Source of the DNA: Branchipolynoe longqiensis
Taxonomy: Eukaryota > Annelida > Polychaeta > Phyllodocida > Polynoidae
Assembly (NCBI GenBank): GCA_030323885.1
Contig: CM059192.1
Coordinates: forward strand, 62,737,593 to 62,801,592
Reading direction: 5' to 3'
DNA length: 64,000 bases
The notes under the pieces are model-generated. The model saw nothing but the letters and a program-made list of their open reading frames with translations. It did no database searches and was not told the origin of the DNA. Positions 1 through 12,800 of the stretch are shown here, piece after piece. Within the stretch, counting starts at the first letter, position 1. Every line of letters begins with the position of its first letter. Position numbers and translations under genes: made by a program.

Positions 1-324
1 AGCTTTGCAAAACTGAGGAATGTGCCACTCTCACCGTTGTCAGCCAATCTCAGCGTTTGCCGCCAACCTCCTTGCGCTCAAATGGTTGCCAACCACCCAG
101 CATCCCATTCGATACATTGATTCAAGAATGCAGTCGGCGAATGCAGTTGCCGACTGGTTAGCGCCGTGTTGGTGACCCGGCAACGACCAGTCTGCCTGGC
201 GCCGACTGGTCGGCGTTGGGTCGGCGACAGCTTTGTCGGTGTAAAAGCTGGGTATCGGTTTGGTTTTTGTCGTCCGCTCACGACCTGCCGGTGACTGCTC
301 GCGACCAGGCGCTGAAGGCGTTAG
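1..324. other. Left edge, no gene seen
   Basis: No coding pattern is seen. Short GACTGGTCG/CGACCAGTC words recur, and related words lie right of the following minisatellite (735-785), so the array may sit inside an unrecognised repeat. Confidence 0.4.
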
Positions 325-722
325 GGTGAGTGTTTGTGTGAGCATGAGGGTGGGAGTTAGTGTGAGGGTGACAGTTAGTATGAGCGCAATGGGAGTCAGG
401 TGGGTATTAGGGTGAGTGTGAGGGTGGAAGCTAAGGTGAATGTGAGGGTGGGTATTAGAGTGAGTGTGAGCTGGGTTAGGGTAAGTGTGGGAGTTAGGGT
501 GAGTATGATGGTGGGATTTAGGGTGGGATTTAGGGTGAGTTAGTTAAGGTGAGTGTGATGGTGGGAGTCAGGGTGGGTTTTAGGGTGAGTGTGAGTGTGA
601 AAGTTAGGGTGAGTGTGAGGGTGGGAGTCAGGGTAGGTGCTAGGATGAATGTGAGGATGGGAGTTAGGGTGAGTGTGAGGGTGGGCATTAGGGTAAGTGT
701 GATGGTGACAGTCAGGTATTAT
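325..722. repeat. G-rich minisatellite with TTAGGG words
   Basis: Imperfect units of roughly 24 bp, built from GTGAGTGTGAGGGTGGGA followed by GTTAGG or ATTAGG, are repeated about 16 times. The plus strand is strongly G-biased. Open frames across it are low-complexity artefacts. Confidence 0.85.
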
Positions 723-1162
723 GGTCGCTGAGGGTTCACCAAGCAGTCACAACAGTGCTATGGTCAATGACTGGTTGCTGACCAAAATGCACCCACTGAG
801 TCCTCAACACACCTCCATTGCACTGCCAAATTCACCATATATTGTAATGTATTCCATCTAATTGCTAGTGTTGACAGATTTGATCAATAATGTAATATAT
901 TTATTTGATAAATGTACATGTTATTATTAACATGAGCAATTCTTGGCGTCGCAGAGTCGATCGGAGTTCCATACACTCATTGGTCGTAATGCTCGCATTG
1001 CGTTTGATGCGAGGAAAGGAAGAGACCCTCCCCCCGCCTCTCCTGCCTGTCGCGCAGCATTCTCACCTGCCCTGTCATCCACCCCTCAGCTTTCTCCCGC
1101 ACCTTCCGCCCTGCCCCCCCGCTTTCTCACCTCCGCCGCCCTCGCCCTCCAGCTCCCTCCCT

Positions 1163-1168
1163 TATAAG
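1163..1168 (+). promoter_or_regulatory. TATA box of the YR element
   Basis: TATAAG in CTTATAAGGC lies 123 bp upstream of the Gag-like ATG at 1,286, in a C-rich promoter-like stretch. Confidence 0.5.
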
Positions 1169-1285
1169 GCCGCCCGCCGGCCTCCCTCAGTCACTCGCCC
1201 TCCAGCCGTCCTCCCTGCAGCACCAATTTCTTCTTTGGCTACCTTCACCTCGGACTGCTCCAACACCCTCGGGCCATTCCACATC

Positions 1286-2472
1286 ATGCCTGGAAGCGGC
1301 AAAGGGAAAGGACGGAAGGGAGCTCGGACAACCGCCGCGGGCACGCCGGGACCCTCCTCGGGCATGCCGGGAGGCGCTTCACCTGCCACGGCCCCGGGTT
1401 CCCCTCCGGCATCTAGGGACCGACCCTCGGGCACCGACGCCGCCATACTCCAGGCACTGCAGCAGATCACCAGCCGCCTGGATGTCCTCGAGTCTGGGGC
1501 CGCCCACGGGCCCCAGGAGACCCCCCCCCCCCACCACCCGCCCCGAGGCGGCGGCCGGCCTAGAGCACGCCGCCCATCCCAGCACCTCGGGTGCACGCCG
1601 TCGGGGGGGGGGGGGGGGGGGGGGGGGCTTACCCTCCGCCGCCACCTCAAGCGCCGCTCCCGGGGGCATTACACCCGCAGTATGAGCACTACAGCCGCCT
1701 TACTGCGCAGCCGTCGGCCGCTCCGCCCCCGGCCTACCTCCAGGATGCCCTCGACCATACCCCGGCATCCGCGGCCGATGCCGTAAGAGAGATCCTGGCG
1801 TCGGCCGAGGCGCAGCACACCGGGAGACGAAAAGGCATCTCCCCCGACTATCTGTTCCCCTCTGACCTCGTGGAGAGGGGGCCTGAACGCAAGTCGGTAA
1901 AGAGGGGCGAGGCCACCAAGGACGAGTACAGCCTCGCCCTCACCACCCTCGTCAGCCACCCAAGCTTCCCTGCACACTCCCTGCCAGGCCTGCACCACCA
2001 CACCCTCACCGTGCTCAGGGACAACCTGGTCTATCCGTGGCCTACCGTCCGCCGCTACTCGGAGACGATCTTCACCTGGATCGCGGACGGTAGGCTCCCC
2101 CACGGATGGCACGATCCGGTTGCCCTGAACTTGGTGAGGGTGGAGTCCCTCACCATGCCCGCCCCCCAGGCCGTCCCGACAGCACCAGCCCCCCGAGGCG
2201 CGGACCTTCCCCGAGGCGCACAGCAGCCCCGGACCCAAGCCGACACCCGCATCACCTACAACAGAGAGGCTCACGGGGCTCCCTGCGCCGCCTGGAACCG
2301 CGAGCCCACCTCGTGCGATCGGGCCCCCGTCGGGGAGGTGGGGGACAGACACCGGCACATATGCGCCTACTGTGCTAACGTGAGGCGCATTCTCACCATG
2401 CACAGCGAGGCCCTGTGCCTCACCAAGCAAGCCCGTGAGCGCCAGACCCCGGCCGCCTCGGCGGATTTTTGA
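1286..2472 (+). pseudogene. Gag-like gene, frameshifted at a G tract
   Basis: The frame opens at 1,286 with MPGSGKGKGRKG, a basic Gly/Lys-rich start. It continues through a short helical segment (LQALQQITSRLDVLE) and a Pro-rich linker, and runs into a tract of 25 G (1603-1627). The homologous reading continues in another frame from about 1,628 to 2,472, including DYLFPSDLVERG and a C-terminal Cys/His cluster (C-x2-WN...C...H-x-C-x2-C...H...C). The same C-terminal block occurs on the minus strand at 43,850-44,062, which shows it is a real family protein. The cluster could bind RNA or metal, but that is inference. The frame break may be slippage or an assembly error. Confidence 0.65.
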
Positions 2473-2814
2473 TCCGCCGGCCTCCCCCGGCCGGCCCGGG
2501 GGGCCATAACCGGTGCCTCACCTATACCTCTGCCGACAACCCCGTGACCTCCACCGACAACCCCGTAACGACCACCGACCGAAACGCCACCCAGAGCACA
2601 GCCGGGGACCATCACCTCGCGCCGCAGGCCCCAGACGCCGCCTACACTGACCATGAACCCTCCCGAGACATCACAGCCGCCGACCATCACGACCTCCACG
2701 GCACCGCCTTCCTCAACTCCCCCGAGCCGACCCCGACCCCCACCCCCCCCAGCCCTGAGGACTTTGCTGCCTCCTCTCCGACCCTCGCCGCACCTCCTCA
2801 CCGCAGCTCTCCAG

Positions 2815-3070
2815 GGAGCGGGCCTCCCCAACTTTTTGGCCGCCCGCATCCCTGTCGACGTAGGCCCCGGACTCACCACACCCAGAGCTTCACCCTCCAC
2901 AGCCCCCGCCGAGGCGCCGCCCAAGCCCTGCCACCCCGCCGGGGTGCCCCTGGCCGACCTCATGGCGCAGGGCACCTGGACCTCAGAGGCGGGACGCACC
3001 CTCGGGCGCGCCTCGAGCCCTCTCCTTTTTTTTTGGTGGAGGGCTCCTCGGCGCCCCTCCCCTGAACTCT
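2815..3070 (+). pseudogene. Fused RT-start / YR-end remnant
   Basis: GLPNFLAARIPV matches the LPNYLAARVPVTSD block that opens the pol region in the copies at 22.2 and 42.9 kb. GVPLADLMAQGTWTSEA matches GVGLSTIMAQGTWESDA at the recombinase C-terminus of the 6.2 kb copy. Here the conserved tyrosine after W-x-S-(D/E)-A is absent. The junction shows a deletion of most of pol. Confidence 0.6.
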
Positions 3071-3233
3071 AAGCTCCCACGAGCTCCTGCTACCCTAGTT
3101 AAGTTATACCTTATCGCTCCTCCTGAGCTCCTCTTTTTACTCTCCGTTGTTCTAGCTTGTTTATACGTTGCTCCTTCTGAGCTCCCTCTCTGTACTCTCC
3201 TGTTTGTATAAACTTGTTGTCCTGAGGCATCCC

Positions 3234-3239
3234 AATAAA
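3234..3239 (+). terminator. Polyadenylation signal
   Basis: AATAAA follows a CT-rich stretch at the end of the GC-rich YR element. Confidence 0.5.
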
Positions 3240-3245
3240 CGCCTC

Positions 3246-3769
3246 TTTCTCCACCCCCGCCTTGCTTTCTTCCTTTTCGTGCATCATGAACGTCACTGAT
3301 GCCGCCACCTAGTGTTATTCCTATGCATTAATACGGCCGCTCACAGCATTGAACCCAGTCCTGCGACTACTGCTGCCACTTAGCAGCTTAGCACTATTTT
3401 ACTCTTCCAGCCTGTTATGTCACAACCGCCTCTTAGGTTCAAACGGTCACTTGCCGCCTGGACATGAATACATGAGTTCATGCCATTCTACATACAGTAT
3501 TTGGTGTTTGATTCAAAGCTTTACTTAACTCTCACATCACTTACGTATTACGAGACAGGCATTCCTGTATGATGTGAGGAGAATATCCCAAAGCTTAATC
3601 ATATTCCATGAAAGTTATTCTTCGGTAATGCATATTTAGTTACGATGATTTAAAAAATATTACTAAATCTAATACAGACAGATTATTCAACTTTAAAAGC
3701 TGATGCCAATATCTATTGAATATGAAATAACCCAACTGTGAAAAGGAAGTTTTGCAAAACCAAACTTAC
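3246..3769. other. Intronic stretch, one CTCF-like core
   Basis: No gene is seen. A CTCF-like core lies at 3,304-3,315 (minus-strand reading ACACTAGGTGGC). The rest is AT-rich intron. Confidence 0.35.
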
Positions 3770-3885
3770 CTCATATGTCCCGGGTCCGGGTACGTCTGAC
3801 TCAATGCCTTTGAAGCGCCTGTCCTTAAACACCATCAGGTTGCCCTTCCTAACACCGGGGATTTGGGCATTGTAGGTCCCTGGAC
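3770..3885 (-). CDS. STPG2: STPG2 exon (last one visible)
   Basis: This 116-nt exon begins in phase 1 after CTTTTACAG and ends in phase 0 (GAG before GTAAGT). It encodes PGPGTYNAQIPGV, a basic KDRRFKGIE stretch and DVPGPGTYE. No further STPG2 exon is recognisable in 1-3,769, so the C-terminus lies beyond the left edge. Confidence 0.9.
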
Positions 3886-6800
3886 CTGTAAAAGAGAACA
3901 TTCTTCAAAGGGAAGTACATTTGTTTTAATCCAGCACAGCTACATTTGTTGTGAAATGCAGATGGTTGTGGCTGTGGCCTATTTTGTTACACTGCCTGAT
4001 TAGAAACCTGATTGACTTATGCGAACCTGCGTGTTATCTTTCTCCCTTCTCCACTTCCCACACACACAACACTCTAGGGCCTATTGGTCTGAGGTCATCG
4101 TTTTTTTGTTGTTGAATGTAAAAAGGTTTTGGACTGTATGGGGTTTGAACCCACAAGACAAAACAACTTCAGATTACAAGTTCAACACCCTGACACCCTA
4201 ACTATTGACCAAGAAACAAATGAAAATTAGACTGGTGGCTACACTAATAGGACTAATGGTGGCTTATGCACCAGCGGTTCTATATGGGACTGCTCACATA
4301 AAAACACTCGAGATAGACACAGATTTGGCATTGACACATACAAAAGGAAATTTTGAACAACTCATGTCTCTTTCGTCAGATGCGAAGTAGGAAATCCATT
4401 TGTGGATGAAAACTGTAGGAATATCTCTGAACCCAATAAGGAGTGGGGAACCTAATACCATGATTACAATATCATTAGACGGCTGGGGAGCTCATACAGG
4501 TGTATGCCTGGGGGTAGATGGTTAATCAATGAGAAAGACAGTCACATTAACATTTTGGAACTGAAAGCAATTCCATTAGGTATACAGAGTCTAGTCAAAA
4601 TTCCTATGAAAAAAACCATGTCAGAAGTTTAACAGATAATACCACAGCCATGGTATATATCAGTAACATGGGAGGAACTAAATCCAAACCATGTAATGTT
4701 ATTGCTAAACAAATCTGGAATTAGGCAGCTCAAACAAGTCTGGCTAACAGCAGCTTACATACTGGGCAGTCAGAACTCATTAGCAGACAAAACGAGTAGA
4801 ATTACACGACCATTTAGAATTGACGCTAAATAAAAAAGAAATTAAGTTTAAGTGTGGAATTTGGGGGGGGGGGGGCCCAAGATAGACACAACGGGCCCAT
4901 CATATTAATAACAACTCCACTCCAACAGCAGAACTAGCAAAGTTCAGATGCTAGCTACCATTACACTAAACAGCAAACTGTAACTAACAAACTGACAGAA
5001 CTAGTTAAAACGAGGTAACACATGGATATTCATATCCAACTATCACTAATCCGCTCCTCGTCCAGCTGAATTTCTGACATACCATGACCTACATCAAAAC
5101 TTAACATGATCCCAACAATAACATTCAGAAGGAAAACAAAAGGTTGTGAACTATGGGGATAATTGCATTTCGTTGTGAGAAAGCAACGTGTCAGAACTGT
5201 TCTACTACTGGATATATTAAATTGCTTCTTGGTAAGACTAAACTGAATAAGCAAACAAGGAGGATCTTAAGACTGAATCAGTGCAGTTATTGCCCGACAT
5301 GGGGCTTGATGCTTGAGGGAATCGTGAATGAGTATTATTTACCTGATGCATAGCTGAGGTCAATATGCATTACAGCATCCTGACCACCTCAAACCTCATA
5401 TAAGCAATCATAAAATAATCTTGATAATTTAACATAGTACAAATTGAAATTAAAATATATTTGAACATATAACCAGCTATAGCCAAAAAACTAAAAGTGA
5501 TATTGGACTGACTTTTATTTGCTACTTGATAAAACAATGGATCCCTCCACAAAAGACAATACATATGATACAATGAGCTGGACAAAACTAAATATGAAGA
5601 TGTACTGACCTGGCATTGCTGGATCCGCTTCACTGACAACTATGTCCCTGGGAGGTGCGAACCTGCAAGAGGATGAGGAAAATGCGCCCTGCTTCTTCTT
5701 TGCAGCATCTGTGCGCGGCTTGCCTGGCTTAATCTTTCCTTGAGTCCTGCTGAATGCCTGAACAACGTCATATGAGCCTGGCGGTGGTAGGTCCTGTAGA
5801 TGAAAAATAAATATAAACTTACCTAAGATCCAGGCAACTATTAGTTTTACTTAACTGTCGATAATTCGTGCCTACTAGTTCAATTCTGAGTCTTATGGTC
5901 ACGTATATATGTGCGGGGTGACTTAATTGAGTGACATTTAGTGTTTATACTCCCTTCCTTTGATCACGAATCAGTAAAATGATGGTAAATAATTAAGTTA
6001 ATTCCCAGACACTGAAGGCCACTTAACCTCTAATTAATTATAACTCTAGCTAACCAAAAATAGCCTAGCCACTAAAATCATTTCGGTGATACATTACAGC
6101 TATTTATGATTTTCAACTGCAGGTTTCTGTGGGTCCATAATGTAGAATAGGCCCATAATTTAGTATTGTGGTTGATCCGGTGGGGGAAGCCCGAGATGCT
6201 CCGTGGGCTGGGGTCGTCATTGCGTATTTCACATTCATCAGGCAGTCAAACCTGCTGTTGCCCTCCCACGCCCCATGGGGGGGGCCTGCATATGCTGCGC
6301 CGCGATGACGTCCAGCATGCCCCGGGCGGCCTTCGTATCCGCATCTCTTCTTCAAAGACCATCCGCTCCCCGGCTCAGGCGGTCTTGGTCTTCGTCCCCG
6401 CGCTTCCCGGGTCCCCCATGTGCCCTGTTCACGTGTGGGAGAGGGCAGTGTCCTTGGTCCCTGCCCCGGGCGATGCCCTGGCGTTCCTCCCCCGCCTGGG
6501 AACCCCCCTGACCCCCCGCTACATCACCCCCCCTGCTTTGGGCCGCCCTCCAGGCAGCGGGATTTCCCGGAGGCTGCCAGCTACACCCTGCATGGCCTTC
6601 ATAGGGCCGCAGCCCAGGCTTGCTCTTCCAGGGGGGTGGGCCTCTCCACAATCATGGCCCAGGGGACCTGGGAGTCGGATGCAGTCCACTCGTACATCCC
6701 GAGACTGGTGGCTGTGGATGCCCCGAGAGCCTTGGCCTTGTGCTTTGGGTTGGCTCCCGGGCCTACCTCCTCGAGCTCCCAGGTCCTCCCTCTACCATCG

Positions 6801-9800
6801 CCGACATCGACCAAGTGGACTGAACTTACCCAGACAATTATCAATTATCCTCAAACATTTTAACATTGTAACACTGTATACCTTCCTCAAATAAACCCTC
6901 CTTCTCCCAGACCAGTCTTGAGCTTCCTCTGTCCGAATCGGCCCATAATTTAGAATTGTGGTTGATCCGGCGGTGGAAGCCCAAGACGCTCACAGCACCA
7001 AACAACTCGATATGCAAAACAACCACTATGAGCTAATAATGACTTAATCCAGGATCTCCTCACTAAAACAAGCTGCAAACAATAGAAATTAAGTTGATTG
7101 ATGGTGATTTTACTGCGTCTGCAGCAAATGCGGAAAATGAGTAGAATATATTCTCTCACTTTTTCCCAAAAAGAATTCATTCATTACTTTTAAATACTAT
7201 CATCAATATTCAGATGTAATTGTAAATGGTTAAATATGCCAAATGGTGTGTTCACCAAATACATTTTGGATTGGTTCTCCCCGCAGGTCTTACTCTCTTC
7301 TACTACATGGTGTCAGTGTGCGACCAGAACCATACGAATGGCGCAGACAGGATTAAAACCACCAGCTCAGATCAGCTTAGAGGGAAACCTTGCATTAAAC
7401 TAGCGGACATGGCACGGAGCCTATGAACTATGTGCAGGTGCGACAGGGATAGCATCAAAAAGTGAAAAAGTTTAGTGCTGTGTTTTCCTTCATGTTGCTG
7501 GAGCAGAAAGTATACCACAAGCTGAACATTGACACCAACGAACGCGATAAAATCAACGTGTTAACAGAGGCATTCCACAAGTATTGTGAAGGCACGTCTA
7601 ATATTACGATAGTATGTTACCAATTTAATAGCTATAATCAAGGAAGCGTTGAAGCATACATTCGAGATTACAACATAGGGCTGACCTATGTGATCATGGT
7701 GAAATGGAGGAGTCAATGTTATGCGACCAGCTCATCTGTGGTGTGAGTAAAGCTTGTTTTATTTAATGACACCTCTAGAGCACATTGATTTTCATATCAT
7801 TGGCTATTGGATGCCAAACATATGGTCATTCCGAAATATTTCTTTGGAGGAAACCCACTGGTGCCATATAGGCTACACTTTCTGATAAGCAGCAAGGGGT
7901 CTTTTATATACACTTTCCCACAGACCACTGGTTGGAACGGAAAATAGCCCAAACTGTAAATGGGTCCACAGAGCAGGATCTATAGAATGACCGACACCTT
8001 CACAGGTGGACATGTTACGGCCTGAGCTAAGTCCCACTCCCGTCTGTGGTGTGAGAGATGACAAGTTATGAGACAAATTGCAATAGACCCCAAATTTGTC
8101 ACTCCAACAATGTTTAGTGTTATGTCATCTAAGTGAACATAACTCAGCTCAAGTCACAAGCAATGCCGAGAACATGGTGGACACTAACAAGATTTGATTA
8201 TTTAATGACACCTCTAGAGCGCATTGATTTTTATCATTGGACGTCAAACATATGGTCATTCTGACATATTTCTTTGGAGGAAACCCACTACCACCACATA
8301 GGCTACTCTTTCCAATAAGCAGCAAGGGGTCTTTTATAAGCACTTTCCCACAGACAGGACAGCACATACCACAGCCTTTGATGAACCAGTTGGGGACCAC
8401 TGGTTGGAACGGAAAATATCCCAAACTGCAAATGTATCCACTGAGCAGGATCGATTGGATGATCCAAACCTTCACAGGTGTACACTCTACCACCTGAGCT
8501 ATGCCCCACTCCATGGTAGATACCAAGGTACACACCATAAACCGACGACAACAGCCCCAAGCAACAGCGCACTAGCGGGTAAAAACACCCACTTGGGATT
8601 ATGATAATAATCAGGCCACAAGGCCAACCGCTAGAAGATATCGTTTCAGTTGATCTTCTGTCATTCTTGGATTTGTTCTCAGATAGAGCAGACATCACCC
8701 TGGGAGCTCCAGGGTCCCTCTCTCAGGGACAGGGTGCAGGCCTGGGCTACAGGGGAGTGCTGAGCATGACTCACCACTGTGTGTGATATGTAGCTTTGAT
8801 AACGCTGTTATTAAAGTTACATAGCACACAGAGGGGAGGAGGGTGCAGTTAGGCATATGCTTATGCATACGCATATACACACAGGAGGATAACATACAGA
8901 GGAGGATCACAGGACTTCACACCTTTACCTGCCTAGGCACACACGCCTACTCAGCTAGAGGTAAGTAGCTACCCGGGCGGCAAGGCAGGTCCAGCCCACA
9001 CTACGGCGTGACCCGACGAACGGGTATTAAGTACACTGACAAACAGGCACTAAGTAACCTCAGCGCGGTCGTGTGGTGGATTGTTGCTACAACCACCAGA
9101 GGTTAAACAATCAGTTGTTGTCCGCACGATTGTCAGCATTTAGATGCTAGGGATATCTATCCCACCCCAACCCAGGCTGTGGTTGCAGCTTGCCACCCAG
9201 TGGACTGGACTTACTTCACACCCAATAACCCCCCACAACACCCGATTGCACTCCACCTCCCCAGGAGGTTGGATGCTGGTGAGCTGGGTGGGTGGTAGAG
9301 GGGGGGGGGGACCATGGGAACCTCTCCCTTGGGCCATGAGGTGATCAACAGGTGGGTGAACTCAGGATGTGGCAGAGGGCAGTAGAATCTGTCCCAAAAC
9401 CTTTCAGTGATGTAAATAACAGAGAGAAGGAGCTGGGAGAGGTAGTTCTCTCTTATTACAGCTCAACACAGTGGCACACAGTGCATACTGCACAGCTAAG
9501 TGAAAATGCAGCTCACATTACTCATGACAACAAGCAGCACAAGAGAAAATGAGCACAAAACAATGAGAAGTCTTTAACACTGAGCATCACACAGTTGTCA
9601 GCAGCTCAGCAGTGAGCAGTTCATGGCCCCCAAGCAGCTCAGAGTAGTGAGCTGCCCAGGCCAATGAGCAGCTCAGAACAGTGAGAGGTTCAGCTCAGTA
9701 AGCAGCTCATGGAAGTGTACTGCATATAATCTTGAGCAGTGAGTAGCCCAATGCCACAAACAATCAGTGTGTTGAGTGGCTCAAATAATGCACAGCAGTG

Positions 9801-12800
9801 CAGTGGATTTAGCAGCTCAATTAATGAGTGCAACATGATTGTGAGCAGCTTATGACACAGGGAGCAGTTAACATAAGTCAGATGCAGGGAAATTGGGAAT
9901 CATCATATTGCAATGTATAATTCTGCATAAACCCCACTGGGAAGCCTGACACCTATAATTAATAGGGGTCAGGGGAGGTGACGCAGGCAGACCTGCACTC
10001 TGGGTGATACCCACCCCCACACAGAATAGAACAGGTGGGACCTTTCAAGGAATCTCCTTCCACCAACACTTCAGATTCAATGGTATTAACACTTAGCCTG
10101 TTTCCTGTTTTACTAGCACAGTTGGAGGATGGTGTACAAACCTTTCAACATTCAACTACTATAGTACAATGCTAAAATTACATGATGTTGACAATGAATA
10201 GCAATGTGATACAAACTTTAAATAGTCAGCTGTTGTACTAAAATAACATAATTGTTAAACGGGAAATCAATTCCCAAGCTTCTAACAATGGCTACACATG
10301 AATATACACAGTCCAACTTCTGTAATTCAAAACTACGTAAAGTGATAACAAATTCTTCCCAATGGGTTAATAACTTGAGGAAGACAAAACACCAAAAGAT
10401 CCTACTCCCAAATTCCAGTTCCTGTCTAGACATGGCCATATTTTAAGTGCTATCATACTAAGATCATAATTAATGATTTTCACATGCAGTAAACAGATAA
10501 TTCAGTGACATGCAATATATGAAGGCTGTACACAGACACTGAGTTGTGCCAAGCACTATCATCCTGCCCCTACAAGAGAAAAATCATTTTAAGCTTAATA
10601 TGCACCCACCAAAATGCAATAGGGGCTAGTGATTGGTTGGTTAGTTGTTCAAGTTTTACATCATGGCAACATCTAAGGTCATATCATGATGGGTACCGAT
10701 TGTGACAGTGCACACTCATGGTGACTTTATCATGCTGCCCCACTGGGAAATCAGACTGCCGAAACCATGACCTGATATCCCACTTTATCCTGGCACTGAG
10801 CTAACCAGTCCTTGCCCTATTCTATTAATGCTGAACACAACGTGACAAGTATCAATCTTAAAATCATTGGTCTGACTCGACCAGGAAGCAAACTCCTGAC
10901 CTCCTGCACGGGAGGACCGCACTCTACCGATTAGGCCACCATGCCCGGTGGGGGTAGTGATGACTAGCCATATCTAGCCTGAAGAAAGGCCCAGTATTGA
11001 ATGGGATGTCAGTACAGCTATGCATTAACATGCTCCCAGTAAATAGAATGCATAGGCCTAGCCAGCCACAGGATGCCTCATGAGGTTGCAGACAGGAAGA
11101 TTGAATACCACATCAACACTGGATTACCTCTGTGCTAACCAAGTGGTTACATACATAATCATTGGGATATAGTCATAAAGGTGGTGTTCCTGATAATCGC
11201 TAAGCACTATTACAACTTATGACTGGCACAGCAAAATGTGCAAAATTTAAGCAAAATGCATAGCCATATCGGTCACAAACTGCATATGTGAGAGGTAACC
11301 ACTAGACCAGATACATGATCTAAGACAATGCTAGAGAAGCTAAGCTATCATCATCACAATATACTCTAGCACAACAACAATTTAACCAGAGAATCAGAGG
11401 AAATATCTACAGACCAAGAAGCCACATTAAAATGGAACAGGTGTGAGTGAGAGGAGAATGTGAGCATAGCGTATTATGTGAGTAAAAAGATATGGAAGGC
11501 AATATTACATCTTGGCCCACCTCCCCTCAACCGGATGTTGACCAGTGTAAGTTGCACCGCAGGATATACAAAAGCTCTTACGGCAGCAGGGAATACAGCT
11601 GGCCTAAAAGTGTGTAGGGTCGGTGGGAGTATAGATGCTAAGCATCATTGACAAAACTTGAAAATCAGGTATACAGATAAAGCCTAATACAAATCTGACA
11701 TGACTGCATGGGTCCCCAATGGGGAGCTATACCCTGGCACTTATAACCCATACCATGGTGGATGCCAACTTGGCATAGAGGGCACCAATACTGACCTCAC
11801 AAGTTTGCCCTACTGAAATATAAGACTGCCAATGATATGCCATGATACCCAACACAGTCACTTTTTTCTCAAATTGAGCCAGTCAGCTATGCCCCTATTC
11901 TAGGGATATTGAGTACCAGGCAAAATAACCAGCATTACTATGGTATTCCCTTATCTCGGCTCAGGCAGGATCCAAAACTACAAATTTGATGGGTACCTCT
12001 CCCACTAAGCCAGCTGTCCAGCTACATGAGTAATACTAGATAGATGTCTTGGCCGTACACACTTTTGAAATAAAAGGAGTCTTTAGCCATGTTCACACGG
12101 GCAAAATCTAAAGCGATTCAGCCAAGGCGAATACTAGGAATCGATTTAGCCGCCCGTTCACACGTGCAGTACTTGGGCCGGAAATCGATATCAGCGCATG
12201 AGCAAGTCGATACTAACCAGCGCCAGTTTGGGTTCGTCGACGTCGCCATGAGAGAGTGTGGGTTCGACCTAGATATGTATGGACTGAATCGTATTGGTTG
12301 GAACGGTCAAAACTTCTGCTGGGCAGTGAAACCCTAAAAATAAATGATGAAACAAATATCTTTGCACCTCTAGCAGGTTCATAGACCAAATTATATAATA
12401 TGCGCTTTTGATCGACCGGAAAGTCAACAAACTAAGGTCTCGACTGCGCATGCGTGTGACGTCCTTAATCCGCCTCAGTGCGTCCACACGGGCAAAATAA
12501 ATCGGTTCACAGAAATCGACTCACGTAATCGACCTCCACAAGTGGTTTACAGTATTGGGATCACAGAAATCGATTCAGCCCTAATTCGACTCAGACGCCC
12601 GTTCACACGCGAAATGTGCGTCGAACTAGGCAAGTCGATTTCTACGAATCGATTTACATTGCCCGTCTGAACACGGCTTATCAGAAGTGTCACTAAAGTA
12701 AAACAATAATTTCAGCTGAATGACACCATTTCATCTGATAGTGCTGCGGCATTTGCACCACGTATTAGTATAGATCTATGCTGATGGTGCTGCAGGATTG

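Larger units (their letters stand above)
905..3245 (+). mobile_element. Internally deleted GC-rich YR retroelement
   Basis: This GC-rich block in AT-richer surroundings has its own TATA box, a Gag-like frame, remnants matching the pol gene of the YR elements at 6.2, 21.3 and 42.8 kb, and an AATAAA signal at 3,234. The pol part is collapsed: a segment like LPNFLAARIPV (start of the RT region) is followed within about 100 bp by GVPLADLMAQGTW (end of the tyrosine recombinase), so nearly all RT, RNase H and recombinase is missing. The left boundary is not sharp. It is probably a non-autonomous derivative. Confidence 0.6.

Noticed and set aside
325..722. Interstitial telomere (TTAGGG words)
   Set aside because: TTAGGG appears only as part of a longer irregular unit and never in tandem.
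1162..2430. Long minus-strand frames in the GC-rich YR element
   Set aside because: They are shadows of the plus-strand Gag frame in GC-rich DNA; only the plus strand is supported by the second copy at 43.9-44.2 kb.
12089..12337. 82-codon frame inside the 12.1 kb MITE
   Set aside because: It lies between the inverted ends, is made of MITE words and has no recognisable domain.
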